Shown: positions 15,873-24,078 of the stretch, piece by piece | Layout of the letters: each line of letters opens with the position of its first letter | Numbering within the stretch: the stretch's first letter is position 1 | Origin: Desulfocapsa sp. | Lineage (GTDB): Bacteria; Desulfobacterota; Desulfobulbia; Desulfobulbales; Desulfocapsaceae | Direction: 5' to 3' | Assembly: GCA_016765495.1 (NCBI GenBank) | Contig: JAESPV010000025.1 | Span: forward strand, 20,899 to 77,668 | DNA length: 56,770 nt | The notes under the pieces: model-generated | Seen by the model: the letters and a program-made list of their open reading frames with translations, nothing else | Told to the model about the DNA's origin: nothing | Databases searched by the model: none | Made by a program: the position numbers and the translations under genes

Positions 15873-16812
15873 TTCTGTTTTTGCATACCTGCTTTTTCCA
15901 GGCGGTCTTTTTGCGGTTCTTTTTGGACTGCTCCTCCTCAGCATGGAACGGATAACCGTTGCCCGGTTTCAGGGGAGAGTAGGACCGCCCATTTATCAGA
16001 ATATTTTTGATATTATCAAGCTCAGGATTAAAGAGGTGCTCATCCCGGAAGATGTAACCAATAAACTGATGTTCTGCATTGCCCCGGTTTTTGGTTTTGT
16101 CGGCATGATGACTGCTATTTTTATTCTGCCCGTCAGTGGAGTCTATGGCGGTACAGGTGCCAGCAGTGACCTTATCGTTCTTATTTATCTCATGGCATTA
16201 CCTGCTGTCTCCCATATCCTTGGAGGCAGTGCTTCAGGATCCACCTATGCAGCCATTTCGGTTTCCCGTGAAGTTATTCTTATGTTTGCTTATGAGATCA
16301 GCTTTATCATAGTTCTTTTTACCGTGGCCCTGGCAGCAGGTGCCGGTGAAGGGGCTCTGTTCTCCCTGAAGGGTATTGTTGATTACCAGGTGATCCATGG
16401 ATCTTTTATTACTGATATTAAGATGATTCCGGCTTTCCTTGCCTTTGTCATCTTCATGCTTGCCACTCTGGAGGTTCCGCCATTTCATATCGCAGAAAAT
16501 GACGGCGATGTAATGAAGGGATACCTCATGGAATACAGTGGAATGCCGCTGGCTCTCTTTGAAATCACCCATGCCTTAAAACTGGTCGTACTTATCACTG
16601 TTCTTCAGGTATTCTTTATGCCGGGAATTGCCGGAGCTGGCATCATCGTCAACCTCCTGTGGTTTATTGGAAAATCAGCATCTGTTGTGGTCTGTATTGC
16701 ATTTATCCACGCTTCCATGCCAAGTTTCAGGGTTGACCAGGCGTTTAAATTTCTCATGATCGTACCAATACTGCTTTCACTTATGAGTCTTGGCATGGTT
16801 CTGTTTTTATAG
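15853..16812 (+). CDS. Hydrogenase membrane subunit, NuoH/EchB/CooK-like
   Basis: 319 aa with about eight membrane helices. This subunit anchors the hydrogenase module and forms the first half-channel (complex I NuoH counterpart). Family signs are ERITVARFQGRVGPP (compare the NuoH ER-x-x-AR-x-Q-R-x-GP loop), then FDIIKLRIKEVLIPED, and LATLEVPPFHIAENDGDVMKGYL with the acidic loop facing the quinone or iron-sulfur side in complex I. The GTG start at 15853 overlaps the antiporter gene by 20 bases; a TTG at 15862 is an alternative. The stop codon overlaps the AGGAG of the next gene. Confidence 0.88.
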   Translation: MITLSVSSVFAYLLFPGGLFAVLFGLLLLSMERITVARFQGRVGPPIYQNIFDIIKLRIKEVLIPEDVTNKLMFCIAPVFGFVGMMTAIFILPVSGVYGGTGASSDLIVLIYLMALPAVSHILGGSASGSTYAAISVSREVILMFAYEISFIIVLFTVALAAGAGEGALFSLKGIVDYQVIHGSFITDIKMIPAFLAFVIFMLATLEVPPFHIAENDGDVMKGYLMEYSGMPLALFEITHALKLVVLITVLQVFFMPGIAGAGIIVNLLWFIGKSASVVVCIAFIHASMPSFRVDQAFKFLMIVPILLSLMSLGMVLFL

Positions 16813-16821
16813 GAGTGTGTG

Positions 16822-17262
16822 ATGTTTTCAAAATTTGCTACAAAATCCCCCTGGCTTTTCAGGATCAATACCGGATCCTGTAACGGCTGTGATGTGGAGC
16901 TTGCCACCACTGCCCTCATTCCCCGTTTTGATGTGGAGCGTCTGGGCTGCAAGTATACCGGTTCTCCAAAGCATGCTGATATTGTCCTGGTCACCGGCCC
17001 TATCACAGTAAGATCCGAGGATTATTTGATCCGTATGCTTGATGAAATTCCCGAGCCAAAGGTTGTGGTTGCCATTGGTATCTGTCCCATAAGCGGCGGG
17101 ATTTACAGAGACTCCTATTCCATCCGCGGCCCTCTGGATAAGTATGTAGAGGTTGATGTGAACGTCTCCGGCTGTCCTATTCGGCCCCAGTCCATTCTTG
17201 ATGGTGTTGCCCAGGCAATTGTTATCTGGAAAGATAAAATTAAACAGTTTCACGAGGCATAA
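16822..17262 (+). CDS. [NiFe]-hydrogenase small subunit, NuoB/EchC/CooL-like
   Basis: 146 aa. This subunit carries the proximal [4Fe-4S] cluster beside the NiFe site. The four ligands are visible: C20 and C23 (NTGSCNGCDVEL), C88 (AIGICPISGG) and C118 (NVSGCPIRPQ). It lacks the medial and distal clusters of uptake hydrogenases, as expected in group 4. The ATG at 16822 is chosen because AGGAG ends six bases before it; a GTG directly ahead is less likely. It lies 9 bases after the NuoH-like gene and 3 bases before the ferredoxin-like gene. Confidence 0.9.
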   Translation: MFSKFATKSPWLFRINTGSCNGCDVELATTALIPRFDVERLGCKYTGSPKHADIVLVTGPITVRSEDYLIRMLDEIPEPKVVVAIGICPISGGIYRDSYSIRGPLDKYVEVDVNVSGCPIRPQSILDGVAQAIVIWKDKIKQFHEA

Positions 17263-17265
17263 AAC

Positions 17266-17769
17266 ATGGCTGGATTCTTTAAAATCGCAATCAGAAATTT
17301 TATAAAAGGCCCCACCACAGACCCCTACCCGTTTGGTGAAACCTTTACCCCCAAAAAATACAGGGGAATAATTGCTTATAGCCCGGATCTCTGCATCGGT
17401 TGCTCCACTTGTGAGTATGTTTGTCCCAGTGGTGCCATCAAGGTTGTTGAAAAAGAGGATGGATCCGGCATCAGTTTTTCGTTCTGGCTCAACACCTGCT
17501 CACACTGCGGTAACTGTGGTTATTATTGCCCCACTGATGCAGTATTTAATTCAAACGATTTCCACACAGCGCGGCACCAGAGTGAAAAATATTTAGCAAC
17601 CATAGATGATGGAATCTCCTTCGTTCAGTGTTCACGATGTGAGCAAAAAATGAAACCACCTGTGGAAGCACTGCTTATCCGCGCCTACGATGAAATAACC
17701 GAAGAGGTTCGGCACCAGACATCTCTCTGCCCGGCTTGTAGAAGACTTGAACAATTTGAAAGGATGTAA
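17266..17769 (+). CDS. Hydrogenase ferredoxin-like subunit, NuoI/EchF/CooX-like
   Basis: 167 aa. It carries two [4Fe-4S] clusters (CIGCSTCEYVCPSG and CSHCGNCGYYCPTD) and should pass electrons from ferredoxin to the small subunit. The N-terminal FKIAIRNFIKGPTTDPYP is typical of NuoI-like subunits and may sit on the membrane arm. An extra C-terminal part contains CSRC (near residue 125) and CPAC (near 160), a possible zinc ribbon not needed for the clusters. Spacing to both neighbours is only 2-3 bases, so the genes form one translational unit. Confidence 0.88.
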   Translation: MAGFFKIAIRNFIKGPTTDPYPFGETFTPKKYRGIIAYSPDLCIGCSTCEYVCPSGAIKVVEKEDGSGISFSFWLNTCSHCGNCGYYCPTDAVFNSNDFHTARHQSEKYLATIDDGISFVQCSRCEQKMKPPVEALLIRAYDEITEEVRHQTSLCPACRRLEQFERM

Positions 17770-17771
17770 TT

Positions 17772-18299
17772 ATGAAAACAGATAAAAAAGAAATGGCAGC
17801 TCTTCTTCTTGCAGAGTTCCAGGTGTATATAAAATCAGGGTTTGAACATCGTTTCTCCCATATGGATCACCTTGGCAACGAAGACTTATATCTCAGCCTG
17901 CACGACAAGGGGGACATAAATGCTGTGGCCACCCTGTTAAAAAAACACAGCGGCCGTGTTGTTACCATCACCCCGTATATTGTCGATGAAGGATTTGAAA
18001 TTGCCTACCATTTTGATGTGTACGGCATAGTGCTCACGGTGACGCTCCTCACAAAAGACGGAATAATTGATTCAATAACTCCGAACCTGAAAAGTGCGGA
18101 CTGGACAGAACGGGAAATGCAGGATCTGTTCAACATTAAACTTATTGGCCACCCGAACCCTGATCGTCTGATACTCGATGAAAAAATGGCCCCAGGAATT
18201 TTTAAAGAATATATGACTCTCTCAGATGCCATGACCGGTGCTGCCACCAACACTCTCTGGGAAAAGATCAATGAAGCCAAAGGAGAGCAAAATGGGTGA
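17772..18299 (+). CDS. Hydrogenase subunit, NuoC/EchD/CooU-like
   Basis: 175 aa. NuoC-type subunits dock the large subunit in complex I and related hydrogenases. The family signature is ADWTEREMQDLFNIKLIGHP near residues 109-128, followed by PDRLILDEKM. The first ~70 residues are less conserved. The last codons overlap the start of the large-subunit gene (ATGGGTGA), and AGGAG within this gene serves the next start. Confidence 0.87.
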   Translation: MKTDKKEMAALLLAEFQVYIKSGFEHRFSHMDHLGNEDLYLSLHDKGDINAVATLLKKHSGRVVTITPYIVDEGFEIAYHFDVYGIVLTVTLLTKDGIIDSITPNLKSADWTEREMQDLFNIKLIGHPNPDRLILDEKMAPGIFKEYMTLSDAMTGAATNTLWEKINEAKGEQNG

Positions 18300-19377
18300 A
18301 ATATATAAAGTACCTGTTGGCCCCATCCATATTGCCCTTGAAGAACCTGTCTATTTTAAGGTTCATGTTCATGGGGAAACAATTGAAAATGTGGACATTT
18401 TAAGTGGTTTTGTACACAGGGGCATGGAGGCTCTGGTCCTTCGCCGGAATTTTCTGCAAAACATGATTATCACGGAACGAACCTGCTCACTCTGTTCAAA
18501 CAACCACCCCTTTACCTATATTATGGCCGTGGAGAAGATCGCCGGTGTCAGAATTCCACCAAGGGCCGAGTATCTGAGAGTTATCGCCGATGAAGTGAAA
18601 AGGGCTGCTTCCCATCTCTTTAATGTGAGTATGCTTGCCCATCTGGTGGGTTTTCATTCGCTCATGACCCAGACCATGGAAACCAGGGAGGTTTTACAGG
18701 ATGTCAAGGAATCCATCTGGGGAAACCGAATGGATCTTGGCGCCAACACCATCGGAGGGGTGAAATACGACCTTGATAAGGAACAGATTCGCTATCTGAT
18801 CAGGCAGCTGAAATTGATAAAGAAACCAATCCGTGAACTCACTGCAATATACAGAGATAATAAGATTGTTCGAGCCAGAACGGAAGGTGTCGGTGTGTTG
18901 TCGAAAGAGGACACCATACGCTTGGGAGTTGTGGGGCCCACCGCCCGTGGAAGCGGTGTGAACAACGATATACGCGTTGTCTCTCCCTATGCTGCGTATG
19001 ACAAACTCAACTGGGATGTGGTGCTTGAAGATGGTTGTGATGTGAGAGCAAGGGCACTTGTGAGATTAAGAGAGGTTTTCCAGGCCATTGACCTTGCTGA
19101 ACAATGTTTAAAATCTCTTCCCGACGGGCCGGTCACCACAAAAGGATTCCCGCGCATTCCCAAAGGTGAAGGTGTGGCCAGAACAGAAGCCCCGCGTGGT
19201 GAATTATTCTTTTATGTCAAATCCAATGGCTCCACTAAGCCGGAACGAATGAAATGGAGGGTACCGACTTATTTGAACTGGGAAGCGTTAAAGCTAATGA
19301 TGCCGGGAAATAAAATTGCCGATATTTCCGTTATTTTTAACAGCATTGACCCGTGCATTTCATGCACGGAGCGGTAG
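18292..19377 (+). CDS. Group 4 [NiFe]-hydrogenase large subunit (CooH/EchE-like)
   Basis: 361 aa. This is the catalytic subunit that reduces protons or oxidises H2. Both NiFe ligand pairs are intact: C65 and C68 (ERTCSLCSNNH) and C355 and C358 (DPCISCTER), so it is a true hydrogenase rather than a complex I NuoD homologue. The chain ends three residues after C358, so the usual C-terminal extension removed by an endopeptidase is absent; I recall the same for CooH. The ATG at 18292 has AGGAG upstream; a longer upstream frame is not used. It is followed closely by a polyferredoxin and hypA, matching electron delivery and nickel insertion. Confidence 0.92.
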   Translation: MGEIYKVPVGPIHIALEEPVYFKVHVHGETIENVDILSGFVHRGMEALVLRRNFLQNMIITERTCSLCSNNHPFTYIMAVEKIAGVRIPPRAEYLRVIADEVKRAASHLFNVSMLAHLVGFHSLMTQTMETREVLQDVKESIWGNRMDLGANTIGGVKYDLDKEQIRYLIRQLKLIKKPIRELTAIYRDNKIVRARTEGVGVLSKEDTIRLGVVGPTARGSGVNNDIRVVSPYAAYDKLNWDVVLEDGCDVRARALVRLREVFQAIDLAEQCLKSLPDGPVTTKGFPRIPKGEGVARTEAPRGELFFYVKSNGSTKPERMKWRVPTYLNWEALKLMMPGNKIADISVIFNSIDPCISCTER

Positions 19378-19386
19378 AGGATAATT

Positions 19387-19890
19387 ATGGGAACGACAGA
19401 AAATAGATTCGTCCTTTGCGACACGGAACTTTGTATCGGCTGCACAATGTGTGAAAGAAAATGTGCTTTCAGCCATTATGGCCTCACCGCTAAGGAAGCA
19501 AAAGCAGCAGGGATAAAACTTTTTTCCAGAAACAAAGTGATTAAAGTCAAGGATCCCAAAAAAAGCGCCTCTTTAATGTGTATGCAGTGTGAGGATGCTG
19601 CCTGTGTACGCGCCTGTCCTCTTGGTGTTATTCATGTGGAAAACGGTATAGTCAGGGTCAATGAGGAAGATTGTATAGGATGCGGCACATGTGCCATGGT
19701 CTGCCCGGTGGGAGCTATTAATGTCCATGATGTTCAAGACCCGGAAACAGGCCGGAGTCAACCGATTGCTCTCAAGTGCGATCTTTGTTACGACAAAGAA
19801 ACCCAGGCATGTATTGCAGGATGCAAATTCAAAGCCCTCTCCATTGTCTCCTGGGAAGAATACCGGGCTGCTAATCCATCAAAAGAGTAG
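19387..19890 (+). CDS. Polyferredoxin, CooF/HydN/HycB-like, four [4Fe-4S] clusters
   Basis: 167 aa with sixteen cysteines in four groups: CIGCTMCERKC, CMQCEDAACVRACP, CIGCGTCAMVCP and CDLCYDKETQACIAGC. This is the CooF/HydN/HycB type of electron-transfer protein that links a dehydrogenase (CO or formate) to a membrane hydrogenase. No CO dehydrogenase or formate dehydrogenase gene is in the window, so the electron donor is unknown. It lies 9 bases after the large-subunit gene and 39 bases before hypA. Confidence 0.88.
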   Translation: MGTTENRFVLCDTELCIGCTMCERKCAFSHYGLTAKEAKAAGIKLFSRNKVIKVKDPKKSASLMCMQCEDAACVRACPLGVIHVENGIVRVNEEDCIGCGTCAMVCPVGAINVHDVQDPETGRSQPIALKCDLCYDKETQACIAGCKFKALSIVSWEEYRAANPSKE

Positions 19891-19929
19891 CAACGCGACA
19901 CTTTTCTCTCTCCGGATGAGGCACACAGG

Positions 19930-20271
19930 ATGCATGAATACAGTATTATCCAGTCTTTAATTGCGACCTGCGGCCGGGTTGCCCGTGAGCATGACGTAAA
20001 AAAGATTGTGAAAATTTATATAACTGTTGGCAGGATGTCCGGAGTTGATCCGCACTTCCTGGAGACCTCATACCGGTTCTTTCGTGAAGAAACAGTTTGT
20101 GAGCATGCTGAAATGGTCGTGGAAATTGAAGAAACAGAGGCCGAGTGTCAGGATTGCAGGAAACTCTTCCCTGTTAAAGACTTTCGCTTTGACTGCCCGG
20201 AGTGTGGTTCCACAAAATCCCGGGTTACCAGAGGAAAGACACTGCAGGTGACGCACATTGAAGCAGAATAA
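19930..20271 (+). CDS. hypA: Hydrogenase maturation nickel metallochaperone HypA
   Basis: 113 aa, normal HypA length. HypA delivers nickel to the hydrogenase large subunit together with HypB. The N-terminal MHE motif that binds nickel is present, and the zinc site is seen as CQDC (near residue 73) and CPEC (near 92). It closes the hydrogenase operon 39 bases after the polyferredoxin gene. The other hyp genes (B-F) are not in this window and must be encoded elsewhere. Confidence 0.93.
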   Translation: MHEYSIIQSLIATCGRVAREHDVKKIVKIYITVGRMSGVDPHFLETSYRFFREETVCEHAEMVVEIEETEAECQDCRKLFPVKDFRFDCPECGSTKSRVTRGKTLQVTHIEAE

Positions 20272-20289
20272 AGGTATTATTCGAGAGTG

Positions 20290-20664
20290 AAAACAACAAC
20301 TCTTATACCGGTGCCAATAATCAAGGGAAAAAGCTGATCCGTATGGCAACACAGCAGCCACCACCATGAGAATTGCACTTTTCGTGGCCACAGGCATCAG
20401 GTATGGTTTTATTTCAAAGTACCCATAGTATATTTTCTCTGCCCTTGACTCAAAATGACTGGCCAGCTTCCAGATATTGTCGGGTGTGCTCAACCTAAAA
20501 ATCATCAGATAAACCACATACAGGAGAAAGGCCTTCACCAATAAGGACATGGCACGTCCGAATTGCAGTGAGTTGATGGCCTTTCTGGTGATATTCCCCA
20601 CATAATAGCGACTGATATAACTGCACATTGCCGTATTTACGATCAGCACCAGATACGGAATGCT
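20290..20664 (-). pseudogene. Fragment of an unrecognised membrane protein
   Basis: On the minus strand a protein-like stretch reads IPYLVLIVNTAMCSYIS, then LLVKAFLLYVVYLMIF and AILMVVAAVLPYG: three hydrophobic helices linked by polar segments. It has no start of its own; its 5' side runs into an IS3 remnant and its 3' side loses protein character near the end of hypA. I do not recognise the family. It looks like the middle of a gene cut by insertion and deletion. Confidence 0.5.
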
Positions 20665-20689
20665 TTAACAATGTTCTGCATATTATCGA

Positions 20690-20773
20690 CGCCTTGGCTG
20701 CCTTGTTGGCCTCAATTGCGATCTTGGCTTTAAACTTGTCCGAATGTGCCCTTCTTTTTCCTTTCATTTGCAT
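20690..20773 (-). pseudogene. 5' stub of an IS3-family orfA transposase gene
   Basis: The first ~28 codons read MQMKGKRRAHSDKFKAKIAIEA, the start of IS3-type orfA proteins (compare HSxEFKAKVALEA). Protein similarity ends near 20690, where the membrane-protein fragment begins. The sequence beyond the start (20774-20860) could include the IS end, but I cannot define the terminal repeat. Confidence 0.6.
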
Positions 20774-20876
20774 CCTCTTTTAATACCAGTTTTGGAATGC
20801 AAATTCCACTTAAGAGGGTGGTCCTAAAATTGGGGTTAAGCGCAGAAAGCACCCTCTTCCCATCACGGTCTGCCTG

Positions 20877-23363
20877 TTAAATTGAATTGTGTTGAAATTC
20901 CTGCAGAAGCATTGCTAAAGCTGTTTGTCGCTTAGCAGTATCCTTATTGTGAATAGCCATAGCCAATGCCTGCCTGGTTCCTACAAAAACAGCAAGCTTC
21001 TTTGCCCGTGTCAGCCCTGTGTAAATAAGATTACGGAATAACATTTTAAAGTGTTGGGAGACAAGAGGAATAATTACACAATCAAACTCACTGCCCTGTG
21101 ATTTGTGAATCGTTATAGCATAGGCAAGATCAAGCTCACTTAATTGATCTCTCTGATATTCAACTTCCCTGTTATCTGATAAAAATTGAACAGTACATGT
21201 GAGTTCCAGGGAATTTATTTGAACAATTAACCCAATATCTCCGTTGTATACACCTAAGTCATAATTGTTTTTTCTATGAATCACCCGATCTCCAACACGG
21301 TAGATTCTTTCACCAAGACTTATCTCTCCCCTGGTCTTATTCTCGGGGTTCACACTCTTTTGTAGAGATTGATTCAATTTAGCTGTACCAAGACTTCCCC
21401 TGGTCATGGGAGAAAGAATCTGGATTTCAACATCATCACCAAAATATTTTGGAATCCATTCGGAATAGAGTCGCAGGATAACCTGTCCGGCAGTGAGACC
21501 ATAATACAAGGAAGACCATGGGTGTGTTTTTCTGAGCACTGATCTTAGTTCATCGGCATTGTTTTCAGCTACTTGCAAAAGCCCAAAATTAATATGATCA
21601 TATTTGGCATCGTCAATCCACTTATTGGAATCATTCGCAACTTCTATGCTATCATCTTTTGCAAGGCCGTAGAGCTGGTCTTCATCCATCCCCTTCTCTC
21701 TTGCTTCAAGCTGAATATGTTCTTTTACCCGACGTATGGTTCGTAACTGTTCCTGGGTCGCCTCATTTGAATCAATAAACAAACAGTCACATTTTTCCTC
21801 CCACAACTGTGGGCGCTTAAATGGCGATGGAATAGGGGGAATATTTCCATTATTAACACCATGGGCATAACTTACAATGCGGGATTCTTCAGCCTGGCGG
21901 AATACAGTTTTCAGCCCATACGTTGGAACCACATTAGATAGCAACAAATCCCCAAGAACATTTCCGGCACCAACTGATGGAAGCTGATCAGCATCACCAA
22001 TCAGCACAAGTTGAGCGTTTTTCGGGACAGCAGCAAGCAGGGCTGCGCTTAAACTGATATCAAGCATGGAACATTCATCAACAATAAGAACGTCACACTC
22101 CAGGGGATTTTGTTTATTCCGTTTAAAACTGCCGTTTTGAAACTCAAGGAGACGATGGATGGTTTTGGCCTCAAGGGCAATGACCTCCTCCATTCGTTGA
22201 GCAGCACGACCGGTTGGAGCAGCAAGGAGTACCTCTTTACCCATGGCAATAAAAAGCTTAACCAGAGTTTTCGTGGCTGTTGTTTTCCCGCATCCGGGAC
22301 CTCCTGTGAGAATAGAGCAACCATCTCCAGCAATACCTTTTACAGCGTTCTCCTGTTCAGAACTGAGTCTAAATGATTGTTTGCTGGTGTAGCCATCTAC
22401 CCATTGTGAAATCCGTTTCGAATCTACAGATACCTTCCTGCAAAGAGAGAACACAATCTCAGCCGTCGCTTGTTCAGCATAGTAGAGGCTTTTTGAGTAA
22501 TAACAAATACTCTGTTCTTGATCCTGACCTGAAAGAAGACGTTTTTTGAGGAGGTTTTCCATTTCCATAACGCGCAGATAATGGTCAATAAAATCTGACA
22601 ATTCAAGTCCAAGGAGTTCATTGATTCCAGTTAATATCTGCTCAATGCGAAGATAACAGTGTCCCTGCTCCCTTGATGCTGCAAGAATATGTCTGATGGC
22701 TGCTGTTATCCGTACAGAAGCATTTTCTTTAATGCCAAGTGAAAGAGCAACCTTGTCCGCAGAGAAGAACCCAATTCCATAAAAATCATTGGCTAGCCGG
22801 TACGGATTTTCAGTGATCAATGCTATACAATCCTGACCATATTCTTTAAAAATACGAACAGCAAAAAGTGTTGATATCCCATGTCCCTGCAGGAAGATCA
22901 TAATATCCCGTATGGATTTATGTTCTTCCCAGGCATTTCTGATTACAGTAAGTTTTTTATGGGCAATACCTGGAACATTTAGAAGATCATCAATGGATTG
23001 TTCGAAAACTGTGAGGGTATTTTTACCAAAATAGGCAACGATACGTTTCGCAGTTTTGGGCCCCACCCCCTTAATAAGACCTGAACCAAGGTACTTTTCA
23101 AGAGCTGCACTGGTAGCAGGTTTTTGTTCTTCAGCCCTTGATGCAGTAAATTGTCGTCCAAATTTGGGGTGATTATTCCAATTGCCAACAAATTTCATGG
23201 TGGCTCCTGAAAAAACCCTGGTCTGATGCACAATTACCGTAGAGGGCTCCAAATCATTATAGCATTTCACCCGGAGTACACTCCAGCCATTGGTTTCGTT
23301 ATGGAAGGTTACTCGCTCGACAATACCTTGAATGCTTTCAGAATGTGTGCAATGTTTAACCAT
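20877..23363 (-). CDS. recD2: RecD2-type ATP-dependent DNA helicase
   Basis: 828 aa from the ATG at 23361-23363, typical for RecD2 (RecD/TraA family), a 5'-3' DNA helicase that acts without RecBC. The N-terminal region has an OB-like segment and helix-hairpin-helix motifs (LIKGVGPKTAKRIVAYFG, DLLNVPGIAHKK). The helicase core has Walker A GGPGCGKTT (about 354-362), VDECSMLD (Walker B), GDADQLPSVGAGN and the C-terminal AYAITIHKSQGSEFD and LTRAKK motifs. No strong Shine-Dalgarno is seen at this start; a GTG 45 bases further upstream is possible. The gene follows the second scar and diverges from the cell-wall hydrolase gene. Confidence 0.9.
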   Translation of the reverse strand: MVKHCTHSESIQGIVERVTFHNETNGWSVLRVKCYNDLEPSTVIVHQTRVFSGATMKFVGNWNNHPKFGRQFTASRAEEQKPATSAALEKYLGSGLIKGVGPKTAKRIVAYFGKNTLTVFEQSIDDLLNVPGIAHKKLTVIRNAWEEHKSIRDIMIFLQGHGISTLFAVRIFKEYGQDCIALITENPYRLANDFYGIGFFSADKVALSLGIKENASVRITAAIRHILAASREQGHCYLRIEQILTGINELLGLELSDFIDHYLRVMEMENLLKKRLLSGQDQEQSICYYSKSLYYAEQATAEIVFSLCRKVSVDSKRISQWVDGYTSKQSFRLSSEQENAVKGIAGDGCSILTGGPGCGKTTATKTLVKLFIAMGKEVLLAAPTGRAAQRMEEVIALEAKTIHRLLEFQNGSFKRNKQNPLECDVLIVDECSMLDISLSAALLAAVPKNAQLVLIGDADQLPSVGAGNVLGDLLLSNVVPTYGLKTVFRQAEESRIVSYAHGVNNGNIPPIPSPFKRPQLWEEKCDCLFIDSNEATQEQLRTIRRVKEHIQLEAREKGMDEDQLYGLAKDDSIEVANDSNKWIDDAKYDHINFGLLQVAENNADELRSVLRKTHPWSSLYYGLTAGQVILRLYSEWIPKYFGDDVEIQILSPMTRGSLGTAKLNQSLQKSVNPENKTRGEISLGERIYRVGDRVIHRKNNYDLGVYNGDIGLIVQINSLELTCTVQFLSDNREVEYQRDQLSELDLAYAITIHKSQGSEFDCVIIPLVSQHFKMLFRNLIYTGLTRAKKLAVFVGTRQALAMAIHNKDTAKRQTALAMLLQEFQHNSI

Positions 23364-23620
23364 AGTTAATATAACTAATTGATTGGATGAGGCCAGAAGA
23401 CGACACAAAAACTAACCCTTTTATAACAAATACTTACCCCTCAAAGAGTGGTGTCCGACAAAACAGTCCTTATGTTTTTTGCTTGACTAGTAATAGGTAT
23501 TATGTCAAAAAAGAATTACTTCAAACAAAGCATTTTAAAAATGTATCTTGCTTATATACATTTCTTACCAGCCTTTGTTACCTGAAAAAGGCAGAAAGAA
23601 CTGGAAGAAGGAGGAACAGT

Positions 23621-23986
23621 ATGACATTTCTTGAAGGACTACTCTGGTTGACACTGAATGTTTATCATGAAGGACGCTCGGAACCTGAGATTGGCCAGGT
23701 GGCAATAGCCCACGTTACTTTGAATCGAGCAGCCAAGAGAGAACTCAGTATCAAAAATGTTGTTAACCAGCCATATCAATTCAGCTGGATTCAGCAAAAA
23801 AAATCGTATATCCCTGAAGACCCGCGAGCCTTCTTTTCATGCATGAAATCCGTCTATATCGCTTTGAATTCTGCAGATTTCACAGCAGGCGCAACCTACT
23901 ATCATTTGGACAATATCGATCCATACTGGGCCTCTGAGTACACATTTGTAGACCAGTATGGCAGTCATAAATTCTACAAGCAATAG
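23621..23986 (+). CDS. SleB-type cell-wall hydrolase (Hydrolase_2 family), no signal peptide
   Basis: 121 aa. SleB/CwlJ-type domains cleave peptidoglycan. The pattern is clear: LTLNVYHEGRSEPEIGQVAI with the likely catalytic Glu, then VTLNRAAKR, QFSWIQQ and ATYYHLDNIDPYWA. The protein is essentially only the domain and has no signal peptide, so export or release would need another route; phage-type lysins share this layout. GGAGGAAC ends just before the chosen ATG, and the longer upstream frame has no such signal. A strong terminator follows 40 bases after the stop. Confidence 0.8.
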   Translation: MTFLEGLLWLTLNVYHEGRSEPEIGQVAIAHVTLNRAAKRELSIKNVVNQPYQFSWIQQKKSYIPEDPRAFFSCMKSVYIALNSADFTAGATYYHLDNIDPYWASEYTFVDQYGSHKFYKQ

Positions 23987-24025
23987 ACTGAAGCAAACAC
24001 CTTAAATCCACAGACAATTCGCCCA

Positions 24026-24060
24026 AAAAAGGTGATGGGGTTACACTCCATCACCTTTTT
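24026..24060. terminator. Strong bidirectional rho-independent terminator
   Basis: AAAAAGGTGATGG (24026-24038) and CCATCACCTTTTT (24048-24060) form a 13-bp stem around a 9-base loop, with a U-tract on both strands. It sits between the convergent cell-wall hydrolase gene and the aminotransferase gene (minus) and should stop both transcripts. Confidence 0.9.
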
Positions 24061-24078
24061 TATTCTTCTCTGGAAAGA

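Noticed and set aside
18292..19377. Annotation as NADH dehydrogenase subunit D
   Set aside because: Both CxxC pairs for NiFe binding are intact and hypA follows, so it is a hydrogenase large subunit.
13491..20271. Presence of a CO dehydrogenase module (true CO-oxidising coo locus)
   Set aside because: Gene order matches cooMKLXUH plus a CooF-like protein, but no cooS, cooC or cooA is in the window, so CO oxidation cannot be claimed.
20068..20290. Minus-strand reading frame continuing from the membrane-protein fragment across hypA
   Set aside because: It is antisense to hypA, whose MHE and CxxC motifs are clear. Protein-like character is lost here, so only the part beyond 20290 was kept as a fragment.
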